64,000 nucleotides of DNA from contig NZ_WTPY01000001.1 in assembly GCF_011378905.1 (NCBI RefSeq), positions 310,001-374,000 of the forward strand, read 5' to 3'. Position numbers and translations under genes: made by a program. This DNA is from Paraglaciecola sp. 20A4 (GTDB taxonomy: Bacteria > Pseudomonadota > Gammaproteobacteria > Enterobacterales > Alteromonadaceae). The notes below the pieces were generated by a model. The model was not told the DNA's origin and made no database searches. It saw only the letters and a program-made list of their open reading frames with translations. Shown piece by piece: positions 56,874 through 64,000 of the stretch; position 1 is the first letter of the stretch; each line of letters opens with the position of its first letter.

Positions 56874-57596
56874 GTGGCCGCAGAACAATTAAATGGTTTT
56901 TTATTGCACCGGCGTGCTTATCGGGAAACCAGTTTTTTAGTCAGCTTGTTTACGGTGGAAAATGGCAAAGTTTCTGCGATCGTAAAAGGGGTTCGTGGTA
57001 GTAAAAGCGACAAAAAAAGTTTATTACAGCCCTTTCAGCCATTGCTAATTGGTGTTTCCGGGCGGTACGAACTAAAAAATCTCCAGCAAGTTGAATCTAC
57101 CGGCGCGATGCTGCGATTAACCGGTCAGGCTTTATATTGTGCACTGTATTTAAATGAAGTGTTAAATCGTGTATTGGCAGATGATATTCCCCATCCTGAA
57201 ATATTCATTCTATATCAACAAAGTTTACATGCTTTGGTTACCGAGACACAATTTGAACCCATTTTACGTAGTTTTGAACTCGGCCTGCTTGACGCATTAG
57301 GTTACGCCATAGACTTAGCACATGATGCTAATACAGGAGAGGCACTTTTATCCCACGGTTATTATCGCATCATACCTGAGCTGGGTTGTGTGTATGTTGG
57401 TGATATTCGTCAATCTGGTAGCTATTCAGGGCAAAATTTATTAGCTGTAGCCAGTGAACAGTGGAACAAACATAGCTTATTAGTCGCTAAGATGATCACC
57501 AGAGTGGCGCTGTCTGAATTACTGGGTAACAAACCACTAATGAGCAGGGAATTATTTAAACAAACCCATTTCGTCTCTAAAGGGAGAGGACATTGA
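56874..57596 (+). CDS. recO: DNA repair protein RecO
   Basis: 240 residues. The N-terminal OB fold is visible ([38 protein letters not shown]), followed by the helical domain ([41 protein letters not shown]). It loads RecA on SSB-coated gaps with RecR and RecF. The start is GTG at 56874 with GAAGAG upstream. It overlaps the start of pdxJ by 4 bases (TTGA). Confidence 0.95.
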   Translation: MAAEQLNGFLLHRRAYRETSFLVSLFTVENGKVSAIVKGVRGSKSDKKSLLQPFQPLLIGVSGRYELKNLQQVESTGAMLRLTGQALYCALYLNEVLNRVLADDIPHPEIFILYQQSLHALVTETQFEPILRSFELGLLDALGYAIDLAHDANTGEALLSHGYYRIIPELGCVYVGDIRQSGSYSGQNLLAVASEQWNKHSLLVAKMITRVALSELLGNKPLMSRELFKQTHFVSKGRGH

Positions 57597-58330
57597 AAGA
57601 TATTCTGTTAGGGGTCAATATTGACCATATTGCTACATTACGCAACGCTCGTGGAACGAGCTATCCTGATCCTGTTCACGCCGCTGATATTGCCGAGCGT
57701 GCTGGTGCTGATGGCATCACAGTGCATTTACGTGAAGATAGACGGCACATAAATGACCGGGATGTGGCTTTGTTACGCCAGACAATTAACACGCGTCTTA
57801 ATCTAGAAATGGCTGTTACCGACGAAATGGTAGAGATTGCATTGCAAACCCAGCCTGAGTTTTGCTGTTTGGTGCCAGAAAAACGTGAAGAGCTCACCAC
57901 TGAAGGGGGCTTGGATGTGGTCGGTAATCAACAAAAAATCGCGGATGCTTGCCAGCGCCTAGCAGCGAAGGGGATCCAAGTGTCACTGTTTATCGATGCT
58001 GATTTAATTCAGATCGATGCAGCAGTCGCTTGCAAAGCGCCTTATATTGAAATCCATACTGGACAATATGCTGATGCTAAAACTGAAGCAGAACAAGACG
58101 CTGAACTCGCTAAGCTAAAAATAGGTATTGAATATGCTGACTCAAAGGGCTTGAAAGTCAACGCAGGGCACGGGTTGCACTATCATAATGTAAAACCGAT
58201 CGCGGCTATTCCACAGATTATCGAGCTAAATATTGGCCATGCGATTATTGCGCGAGCCGCATTCGAAGGTTTAGAAAAGGCAGTGGTTGATATGCGTCGG
58301 CTAATGTTAGAAGCGCGCGTTACTCAGTAA
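57593..58330 (+). CDS. pdxJ: Pyridoxine 5'-phosphate synthase
   Basis: 245 residues, a TIM-barrel. [90 protein letters not shown] are the family signatures. It condenses 3-amino-2-oxopropyl phosphate with deoxyxylulose 5-phosphate, the last step of de novo vitamin B6 synthesis. The TTG start overlaps the recO stop and is preceded by a strong AGGGAGAGGA. The recO-pdxJ-acpS order is conserved. Confidence 0.96.
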   Translation: MKDILLGVNIDHIATLRNARGTSYPDPVHAADIAERAGADGITVHLREDRRHINDRDVALLRQTINTRLNLEMAVTDEMVEIALQTQPEFCCLVPEKREELTTEGGLDVVGNQQKIADACQRLAAKGIQVSLFIDADLIQIDAAVACKAPYIEIHTGQYADAKTEAEQDAELAKLKIGIEYADSKGLKVNAGHGLHYHNVKPIAAIPQIIELNIGHAIIARAAFEGLEKAVVDMRRLMLEARVTQ

Positions 58331-58344
58331 ACTGGAGAGTCGTT

Positions 58345-58725
58345 ATGGCAGTGATGGGTTTAGGCACAGATATAGTTGAAATTGCGCGTATAGAAAAACT
58401 TTTAGTACGTTCCAGCCGATTAGCACAGCGAGTTTTGACTGCCAGTGAGTTGGCGATATTTGATGAGCACGCATTCCCGGCTCGCTATTTGGCAAAGCGT
58501 TTCGCGGCCAAGGAAGCCGCGGTGAAGGCACTGGGAATCGGTATTGGTAATGGTATTAGTTTTCAAGATGTTGAAGTGCATAACTTACCGTCTGGACAGC
58601 CATTCTTACGTTTCTACGCTAAATTTGAGCTGTTGTGTGAACAACGTAATATTACCTCTAGCTATATCTCGATTTCCGACGAACAAAGTTACGCTGTAGC
58701 GACGGTCATTTTAGAGTCCCCTTAA
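58345..58725 (+). CDS. acpS: Holo-[acyl-carrier-protein] synthase
   Basis: 126 residues. MGLGTDIVEIARIEKLL (metal-binding Asp), RYLAKRFAAKEAAVKALGIGIG (Glu and CoA-binding Lys) and YISISDEQSYAVATVIL are the AcpS signatures. It transfers 4'-phosphopantetheine from CoA to apo-ACP. GGAG precedes the ATG. It ends the recO-pdxJ-acpS unit; the 274-base gap after it contains a short GGTGCA/TGCACC repeat and the relA promoter. Confidence 0.96.
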   Translation: MAVMGLGTDIVEIARIEKLLVRSSRLAQRVLTASELAIFDEHAFPARYLAKRFAAKEAAVKALGIGIGNGISFQDVEVHNLPSGQPFLRFYAKFELLCEQRNITSSYISISDEQSYAVATVILESP

Positions 58726-58999
58726 ATAATGGCGTAAAGCTTTGGTGCATCTCACTTATAAGGTGCACCGTATTTGCAGTATTTACATTAATAGTTAGAT
58801 ATTTTTGCTAGTATAAGCGCTTATCATTGGTAAATTTCAATTGCGTATCTTAACTACTCTAGCGAATGTCACTAGCTGGCCATAAATAACCAAAGACTTG
58901 GTCTTTTGGATCAAGTTGGCGCGTATACTGTATATGTTTACCATTTTTCAGCCTGGGCACATGCGTGGGTGTTAACGCTATTTAGTACAAGGATACGTT

Positions 59000-61162
59000 A
59001 TGGTTGCTATCCGCAAAGTTCATGAATCAAAACGGCCTCCGTTCGATGAGTGGTTAGATTCGTTGTCGCTTTCTGACGAATGTAAACAAAAGCTAAGAGT
59101 GGTGTCTGACACGCCTGAAATTCTCTTGGTTGGTCAGGAAATGGTGGAGATTCTGCATGAACTACACATGGATGATGAAACCCTTCAAGCCTCAATGGTC
59201 TATCCCTATTGCCAGACGCATGAATTAACCGAAGAACAGATTGAAGAGCAGTTTGGCGTCGGCATTCAAAAGCTTATCACTGGCGTAAGACGTATGGATG
59301 CAATTAAGTCCTTACACACCCGAGCAAACAGTGCCCGTAAGAATGACGAAGAACAGATAGATAACGTTCGTCGTATGTTACTGGCCATGGTTGAAGATGT
59401 GCGTGCAGTGGTTATAAAGTTAGCCGAGCGTATTTGTGCGTTGCAGCAGGTCAAGTATCAAGATGAAGAAACTCGGGTCTTGGTGGCGCGTGAATGTGCC
59501 AACATATATGCCCCCTTGGCAAATCGTTTGGGGATTGGGCAACTAAAATGGGAATTAGAAGATCTTTCGTTTCGGTATTTACGCCCAGAAACCTACATGC
59601 AAATCGCTAGTTTGCTAGATGAAAAGCGCACCGTTCGCCAACAATATATCGAAGATTTCGTACAAGAATTACAAGAAGTTCTAGATTCGCAAAATATCAA
59701 GGCTAAGGTTTATGGGCGGCCTAAGCACATTTATAGTATCTGGAAAAAAATGCAGAAGAAGCATTTGAGCTTCGAACAATTATTTGACATTCGCGCTGTG
59801 CGAATTATCGCAGATCGTTTGCAAGACTGTTACGGTGCTCTTGGCGTGGTGCATTCTCATTGGCAACATATTCCCCGGGAATTCGACGATTATATTGCGA
59901 CCCCCAAGCCTAATGGTTATCAGTCAATCCATACTGTGGCGCTAGGTAAAGAAAACAAAACGATAGAAATTCAAATTCGAACTGCTCAAATGCATCAAGA
60001 CGCGGAGCTTGGTGTCGCGGCACATTGGCGCTACAAAGAAGGGACGAGCAGCAGTCGTTCAGGATATGAAGAACGTATCAATTGGCTACGCAAAATCTTG
60101 CTATGGCAAGAAGAAGTTGCTGAATCGGGCGATTTGGTTGAAGAACTTCGCAGTCAAGTATTCGATGATAGGGTTTATGTCTTCACGCCCAAAGGGGACG
60201 TGGTCGATCTACCGCTGGGCTCGACGCCACTAGATTTTGCCTACTACATTCATAGCAATGTAGGACATCGCTGTATTGGCGCAAAAGTCGGCGGGCGCAT
60301 AGTGCCTTTTACTTATGAACTGAGAACGGGTGATCAAGTCGACGTCCTAACGGGCAAAGAGCTTAATCCGAGCCGCGACTGGATGCATCCTGGATTAGGA
60401 TATGTTCATTCATCGCGAGCACGAGCTAAAATTCACACCTATTTTAAAAAGCAAGACCGCGATAAAAACTTAGCTGCGGGTAAAGAGATTTTTGAACGCG
60501 AATTGCAAAAAGCAGGTATCGAAAATAAAGATATTTCTGCCGCGTGTTCTCGTTACAACATGAATACAGCCGATGATTTATACGCTGCCATCGGTGGTGG
60601 TGATATTCGACTTATGCAAGTCGTGAACTATCTGTTGCAGTTGCGCGAGCCACCACCAGAAATTGACCCAAGGATAAAACCTAAAAAACCACAATCAGAT
60701 AAATTTAAAAAAGATACTGTTGTGGTCGAAGGGGTGGGTAATCTTATGACCCAAATCGCAGGTTGTTGCCAGCCGTTGCCCGGTGAGCCTATTCAGGGGT
60801 ACATCACACAAGGTCGTGGGGTCAGCGTGCATCGAGAAGATTGCGAGCAGTTAAGTAATTTATTGGATCAGCACCCTGAGCGAGAAATAGACGTAGATTG
60901 GGCCAGTAATATAAGTGCGTCATTTCAAACTTATGTGCAAGTTTTTTGCAGTGATAGAGATGGCTTACTGCGTGATATCACCACCGTCTTAGCTAACGAA
61001 AAAATTGGCTTACTTGGGGTAAACAGTGCGAGTGACACTAAATCCGGTTTAGCGCGTATCTCATTGCGTTTAGAGGTTAAGGATTTAATCGGTTTGTCCC
61101 GAGTTATGACACGTATTGAAGGTATCAAAGGTGTTGAAATGGTTCAGCGAACTGATAATTAA
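59000..61162 (+). CDS. relA: GTP pyrophosphokinase RelA
   Basis: 720 residues. The N-terminal HD domain is degenerate (SMVYPYC where active hydrolases have the HD-ED box). The synthetase domain has the acidic EFDD motif (294-297) that separates RelA from SpoT, within YIATPKPNGYQSIHTVALG and EIQIRTAQMHQDAELGVAAHWRYKEG. TGS (VYVFTPKGDVVDLPLGSTPLDFAYYIH), zinc-finger-type CCQPLPGEPIQGYIT and ACT (DRDGLLRDITTVLANEKIGL) domains follow. It makes (p)ppGpp on starved ribosomes. AAGGA precedes the ATG, and mazG follows 2 bases after the stop. Confidence 0.97.
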   Translation: MVAIRKVHESKRPPFDEWLDSLSLSDECKQKLRVVSDTPEILLVGQEMVEILHELHMDDETLQASMVYPYCQTHELTEEQIEEQFGVGIQKLITGVRRMDAIKSLHTRANSARKNDEEQIDNVRRMLLAMVEDVRAVVIKLAERICALQQVKYQDEETRVLVARECANIYAPLANRLGIGQLKWELEDLSFRYLRPETYMQIASLLDEKRTVRQQYIEDFVQELQEVLDSQNIKAKVYGRPKHIYSIWKKMQKKHLSFEQLFDIRAVRIIADRLQDCYGALGVVHSHWQHIPREFDDYIATPKPNGYQSIHTVALGKENKTIEIQIRTAQMHQDAELGVAAHWRYKEGTSSSRSGYEERINWLRKILLWQEEVAESGDLVEELRSQVFDDRVYVFTPKGDVVDLPLGSTPLDFAYYIHSNVGHRCIGAKVGGRIVPFTYELRTGDQVDVLTGKELNPSRDWMHPGLGYVHSSRARAKIHTYFKKQDRDKNLAAGKEIFERELQKAGIENKDISAACSRYNMNTADDLYAAIGGGDIRLMQVVNYLLQLREPPPEIDPRIKPKKPQSDKFKKDTVVVEGVGNLMTQIAGCCQPLPGEPIQGYITQGRGVSVHREDCEQLSNLLDQHPEREIDVDWASNISASFQTYVQVFCSDRDGLLRDITTVLANEKIGLLGVNSASDTKSGLARISLRLEVKDLIGLSRVMTRIEGIKGVEMVQRTDN

Positions 61163-61164
61163 CA

Positions 61165-62019
61165 ATGACAGACTCAAATTTGAAAAATCGACTGGCACAA
61201 CACAAGGCTAGCAACAATACACAAGAAACAGCGTTAGACGAGTTACTTAACATTATGCGCCAGTTAAGAGATCCGGTTTCGGGTTGCGAATGGGACAAAC
61301 AGCAGACATTCGCTAGTATTGCGCCTTATACCATTGAGGAAGCATACGAAGTCGCTGATGCCATTAATAAAGGGGATATGGAACATATCCGTGATGAGTT
61401 GGGTGATCTGCTGTTTCAAGTGGTGTTCTATGCACAAATTGCACAAGAGCTAGGCGAGTTTACGTTTAATGATGTTGCTAAGGCTATTTCAGATAAAATG
61501 CGTCGTCGACACCCCCACATATTTGCTGGACTCGATGGCAAAAGAATTCCTGTTCAAAAAGGGCAATGGGAACAGATAAAAAACCAAGAGCGTATAGATG
61601 CAGGGAAAGCGCAAGATAACAGTGTATTAGCAAATGTACCGACTGGGATGTCACCTCTGCTCAGAGCACAAAAACTGCAGCAAAAATGTGCCAAGGTCGG
61701 GTTTGATTGGCCGGAACTCGGTCCTGTGCTAGATAAATTGCAAGAAGAAATTGTTGAAGTACTTGAGGAAGTTAACGCACCTGTTCCAAATCAAAGTGCA
61801 ATTGAAGATGAAATTGGCGATGTGTTGTTTTCGGTGGTCAACTTGGCTCGGCATGTCAATGTTGATGCACAAACGGCATTGCGCAAAGCGTCTAATAAGT
61901 TTGAGCAGCGCTTTAGACATGTAGAATTAATTGCTAATCAACGAGGGCAAGCAGTAAACGAGACGTCTTTAACCGAACTCGAAGAATTTTGGCAACAAGC
62001 GAAAGAACTTTCTAAGTAA
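61165..62019 (+). CDS. mazG: Nucleoside triphosphate pyrophosphohydrolase MazG
   Basis: 284 residues with two all-alpha NTP-PPase repeats. The first has CEWDKQQTFASIAPYTIEEAYEVADAI and LGDLLFQVVFYA (EExxE and ExxD metal motifs); the second has LQEEIVEVLEE and IEDEIGDVLFSVVNLARH. It hydrolyses NTPs to NMP and pyrophosphate and in E. coli moderates ppGpp effects. It is directly downstream of relA, the conserved arrangement; no mazEF toxin genes lie between. Confidence 0.95.
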   Translation: MTDSNLKNRLAQHKASNNTQETALDELLNIMRQLRDPVSGCEWDKQQTFASIAPYTIEEAYEVADAINKGDMEHIRDELGDLLFQVVFYAQIAQELGEFTFNDVAKAISDKMRRRHPHIFAGLDGKRIPVQKGQWEQIKNQERIDAGKAQDNSVLANVPTGMSPLLRAQKLQQKCAKVGFDWPELGPVLDKLQEEIVEVLEEVNAPVPNQSAIEDEIGDVLFSVVNLARHVNVDAQTALRKASNKFEQRFRHVELIANQRGQAVNETSLTELEEFWQQAKELSK

Positions 62020-62170
62020 TCTGTTGCCTTAACAACGGGTAGCAATAAGTTTGTCGTTGCTTGTTACAAAGTTTGATTTCACTTTCTTAGGATCAGGTGT
62101 AGATTGAAAAGTGTTGTTAATTAAATTTACATTTTAAAGAGGTACAGCGTTTAATTACTCGCGTTACGTT

Positions 62171-62473
62171 ATGAATAAATTACTGGTTTTAATATTTCCA
62201 TTATTGTTTTCGTTACTCAGTTTTGAGGGGCGAACTGCGACTAATGGCAAAGTAAATATTGAACGAAATGCAGTTTTATCCGACGTATTAGATTCTCAGT
62301 CATTGCAGGTATCTGAAGAAGCCGATAACCGTGATGAAGACTTTTATGTTGGCTTTACATTCCCAACATTATTGATACCCAATAGTAAAAATGATTACTT
62401 TACTGGTGTTCAACCTTCTTTCCGCCAGATTTATGATTTTGGGACCATCCGCGCCCCACCTTCTGTTAATTAA
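62171..62473 (+). CDS. Small secreted protein of unknown function
   Basis: 100 residues. A signal peptide is clear (MNKLLVLIFPLLFSLLSFEG, cut near RTA-TN). The mature part is acidic and then ends in a beta-type stretch (DEDFYVGFTFPTLLIPNSKND). No known family or cysteine pattern is seen. It stands alone between mazG and the CBS protein, about 115 bases before the latter. Confidence 0.6.
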   Translation: MNKLLVLIFPLLFSLLSFEGRTATNGKVNIERNAVLSDVLDSQSLQVSEEADNRDEDFYVGFTFPTLLIPNSKNDYFTGVQPSFRQIYDFGTIRAPPSVN

Positions 62474-62588
62474 TTTATCAATCAAGCAATTGGATCACAC
62501 AGAGCGTTTACGCAATGGTGAAAAAAAATTAATTAAATACAAAACTTTCACTTTGATTGATCAAAGGGAAGGTTTAGGAAGAAGAATC

Positions 62589-63176
62589 ATGAGAAATATC
62601 GCCCTTTACGAACTAACCCAATTAGATGAATTAGCTTGGCCTGAAACCTTTCAAGGAATTACGTTAGATTCACCAGCTATGTCTGTATTCACCGATTTCA
62701 AAAAAACAAAACCTATTGTTATCCAAGCTGATACACCTATAAATGAAGTTGAACAGCGGATGATAGAGGAAAAGGTACGCTTAAAAATCGTACTCGACAG
62801 CAGTCAGAAATTTATTGGTGTAATCAGTTTAGATGACCTAAACGACCAAGAAAAAATAAAGCGAATTGCCTCTGGCATCGAAAGAACAGATTTGTGTGTT
62901 CGTCATTTTATGCGCACAAAAGAGGAACTGAAAGTTATCCTATTTAGAGAGCTTAAGCGTTCCAAAATTGGCGATGTAGTAGAAATGCTAAAAGCCAATG
63001 GGTTACAACATTGTTTAGTCGTAGACAGCGAGGTTCATCAAATTCGCGGTATCGTATCCGCAAGTGACTTAGCCAAAGGCTTAGGTATTGCCATGAATTT
63101 AAGTGTTAGCCCAACCTTCTTCGATATTTTTAATGAAGTCTATAGCGAAGCGCCTCTATTTAAGGCTTACGGTTAA
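62589..63176 (+). CDS. Cytoplasmic two-CBS-domain protein
   Basis: 195 residues. Two CBS motifs: VIQADTPINEVEQRMIEEKV with FIGVISLDDL (about 36-90), and SKIGDVVEMLKANGLQHCLV with IRGIVSASDLAKGLG (about 125-175). CBS pairs bind adenine nucleotides and act as energy or redox sensors. The frame is open to 62391, but ATG 62589 has AGGAAG 7 bases upstream. No partner domain is fused, so its target is unknown. Confidence 0.85.
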   Translation: MRNIALYELTQLDELAWPETFQGITLDSPAMSVFTDFKKTKPIVIQADTPINEVEQRMIEEKVRLKIVLDSSQKFIGVISLDDLNDQEKIKRIASGIERTDLCVRHFMRTKEELKVILFRELKRSKIGDVVEMLKANGLQHCLVVDSEVHQIRGIVSASDLAKGLGIAMNLSVSPTFFDIFNEVYSEAPLFKAYG

Positions 63177-63205
63177 GGCAACTTAATATCGACAGTCGCC
63201 AATGG

Positions 63206-63238
63206 CGAGGGAAATTTGTTTCAAGCAAATTTCCCTCG
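63206..63238. terminator. Strong hairpin after the CBS gene
   Basis: CGAGGGAAATTTG (63206-63218) and CAAATTTCCCTCG (63226-63238), a perfect 13-bp stem with a 7-base loop, 29 bases after the CBS stop. No T tract on the plus strand, so it may be a Rho-dependent or stabilising 3' structure. Confidence 0.45.
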
Positions 63239-63331
63239 TAGTAAACAAAAAATTCAGTCTTAACATTCCCTCCATACCGAAATTAGACCCCAGATCGCAC
63301 AATTTCTACTCGCGTTTAGTAAAAACATCTG

Positions 63332-63500
63332 TATAATTCGCGCCCTGCCCAGTTACACCTACTTTGGGAAAGTAGAAGAATCATACGACTCGAAGGGGTC
63401 AGTGTATTGGTTTTAAGCGGTTTTTGGGGTTTTAAGCTTAGGTTTGGAACAACAGAAACAACGTAACATTTATAGACATAAATTTTTTGGGTAATATTAG
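63332..63500 (+). promoter_or_regulatory. rplM -10 element and leader
   Basis: TATAAT (63332-63337) is followed by the GC-rich discriminator TCGCGCCCTG, the same as after the rplU -10 at 7979. The 160-base leader to the ATG contains CTACTTT...AAAGTAG (63360-63376), a small stem that could belong to the L13 autoregulatory leader known in gammaproteobacteria; that assignment is inference. The -35 region is weak. The rest of the 63177-63331 gap holds only the hairpin after the CBS gene. Confidence 0.55.
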
Positions 63501-63929
63501 ATGAAAACTTTTGTTGCAAAGCCAGAAACGGTAAAACGTGAATGGTATGTGGTAGACGCCGCAGACAAAACACTTGGTCGTTTAGCGACTGAAATTGCTA
63601 GCCGTTTACGCGGAAAGCATAAGCCTGAGTACACACCTCACGTGGACACAGGGGATTACATTGTTGTGATCAACGCAGAGAAAGTAACAGTTACCGGCAA
63701 CAAAGCTAAAGGTAAAATGTACTACTCTCACTCAGGTTACCCAGGCGGTCTTAAAGAGACTAACTTTGAGAAGTTACAAGCCCACAAACCAGAGATGATC
63801 ATTGAAAAAGCGGTTAAAGGTATGTTGCCAAAAGGTCCTCTTGGGCGCGATATGTTCCGCAAAATGAAGGTCTTCGCTGGTCCTGAGCACAAGCACGCTG
63901 CTCAACAGCCTCAAGTCTTAGACATTTAA
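63501..63929 (+). CDS. rplM: 50S ribosomal protein L13
   Basis: 142 residues. [44 protein letters not shown] and [32 protein letters not shown] are the L13 signatures. It is an early-assembling 23S rRNA-binding protein and represses its own leader in E. coli. First gene of the rplM-rpsI operon. Confidence 0.98.
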   Translation: MKTFVAKPETVKREWYVVDAADKTLGRLATEIASRLRGKHKPEYTPHVDTGDYIVVINAEKVTVTGNKAKGKMYYSHSGYPGGLKETNFEKLQAHKPEMIIEKAVKGMLPKGPLGRDMFRKMKVFAGPEHKHAAQQPQVLDI

Positions 63930-63941
63930 GGAACATAGAAA

Positions 63942-64000
63942 ATGGCAGATACTCAATACTACGGCACTGGTCGCCGCAAAAGCTCTACCGCTCGTGTTTT
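63942..64000 (+). CDS. rpsI: 30S ribosomal protein S9, N-terminal part (cut by window end)
   Basis: The first 19 codons, MADTQYYGTGRRKSSTARV, match S9. It follows rplM by 12 bases with AAGGA before the ATG, the conserved operon. The remaining coding sequence is outside the window. Confidence 0.97.
   Translation, partial: MADTQYYGTGRRKSSTARV

Noticed and set aside
58813-58824. Palindrome ATAAGCGCTTAT upstream of relA, resembling the LacI operators
   Set aside because: It lacks the TGTAAGCGCTTTCA half-site pattern and lies far from any sugar gene; probably chance.
61165-62019. Possible mazEF toxin-antitoxin context suggested by the name MazG
   Set aside because: Only mazG is present; no mazE or mazF-like ORF lies on either side.

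Overview
The window looks like a chromosomal stretch from a marine gammaproteobacterium of the Alteromonadales, closest in style to Glaciecola/Paraglaciecola/Alteromonas. The reasons are the housekeeping gene orders (rplU-rpmA-obgE beside ispB; xerD-dsbC-recJ; recO-pdxJ-acpS; relA-mazG; yggS beside pilT-pilU; rplM-rpsI), the large TonB-dependent receptors, and sugar clusters with an E. coli-like XylR. The genus is inferred from recall of gene content, not from a search.

Layout. 1-3.3 kb: the end of rplI, a YiiM-like MOSC protein, and an ECF sigma / membrane partner / DUF4097 operon. 3.3-6.8 kb: an orphan TonB receptor and, just upstream, a decayed copy of its own 5' end. 6.8-12 kb: ispB divergent from rplU-rpmA, then obgE, folA, an orphan membrane protein, tpx and a cold-shock protein. 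12.4-15.3 kb: a phospholipase D/VTT fusion with an EEP-family phosphatase or nuclease.

15.4-30.8 kb is the first sugar region. A minus-strand block (TonB receptor, SapC, JmjC-type cupin, tryptophan-halogenase-like flavoenzyme, DUF6445) lies next to a beta-glucoside block (GH3 lipoprotein and FucP-like transporter, divergent from GH1, GPH transporter and a LacI regulator). Three identical 14-bp sites, TGTAAGCGCTTTCA, sit in the receptor promoter (two) and in the transporter/GH1 divergent promoter (one), so the LacI protein probably controls both blocks as one regulon. This makes the halogenase/cupin/SapC/DUF6445 set a functional part of a carbohydrate-uptake system. It is the best candidate for an undescribed biological system here.

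30.9-42.1 kb is a xylan/xylo-oligosaccharide region: a GH3 xylosidase-like enzyme, a Nudix-fold regulator with a destroyed catalytic motif, a GH43 lipoprotein, a sugar-porter MFS protein, xylA, xylB and xylR. A 750-bp gap in it holds a long perfect hairpin and a possible MITE. 42.1-47.7 kb carries a lipoprotein with a Lys/Arg/Gly-rich linker, an orphan periplasmic binding protein and a hybrid histidine kinase that probably work as a sensing pair.

47.8-64 kb is conserved core: DUF4426, yggT, proC, yggS, pilT, pilU, a DUF2007 protein with a zinc finger, xerD, dsbC, recJ, a small conserved-looking gene, recO, pdxJ, acpS, relA, mazG, a small secreted protein, a CBS-domain protein, rplM and the start of rpsI. 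I saw no tRNA, rRNA, CRISPR array, prophage or intact insertion sequence. Start codons were adjusted where ribosome-binding sites or overlaps supported it; several genes appear to use TTG or GTG.
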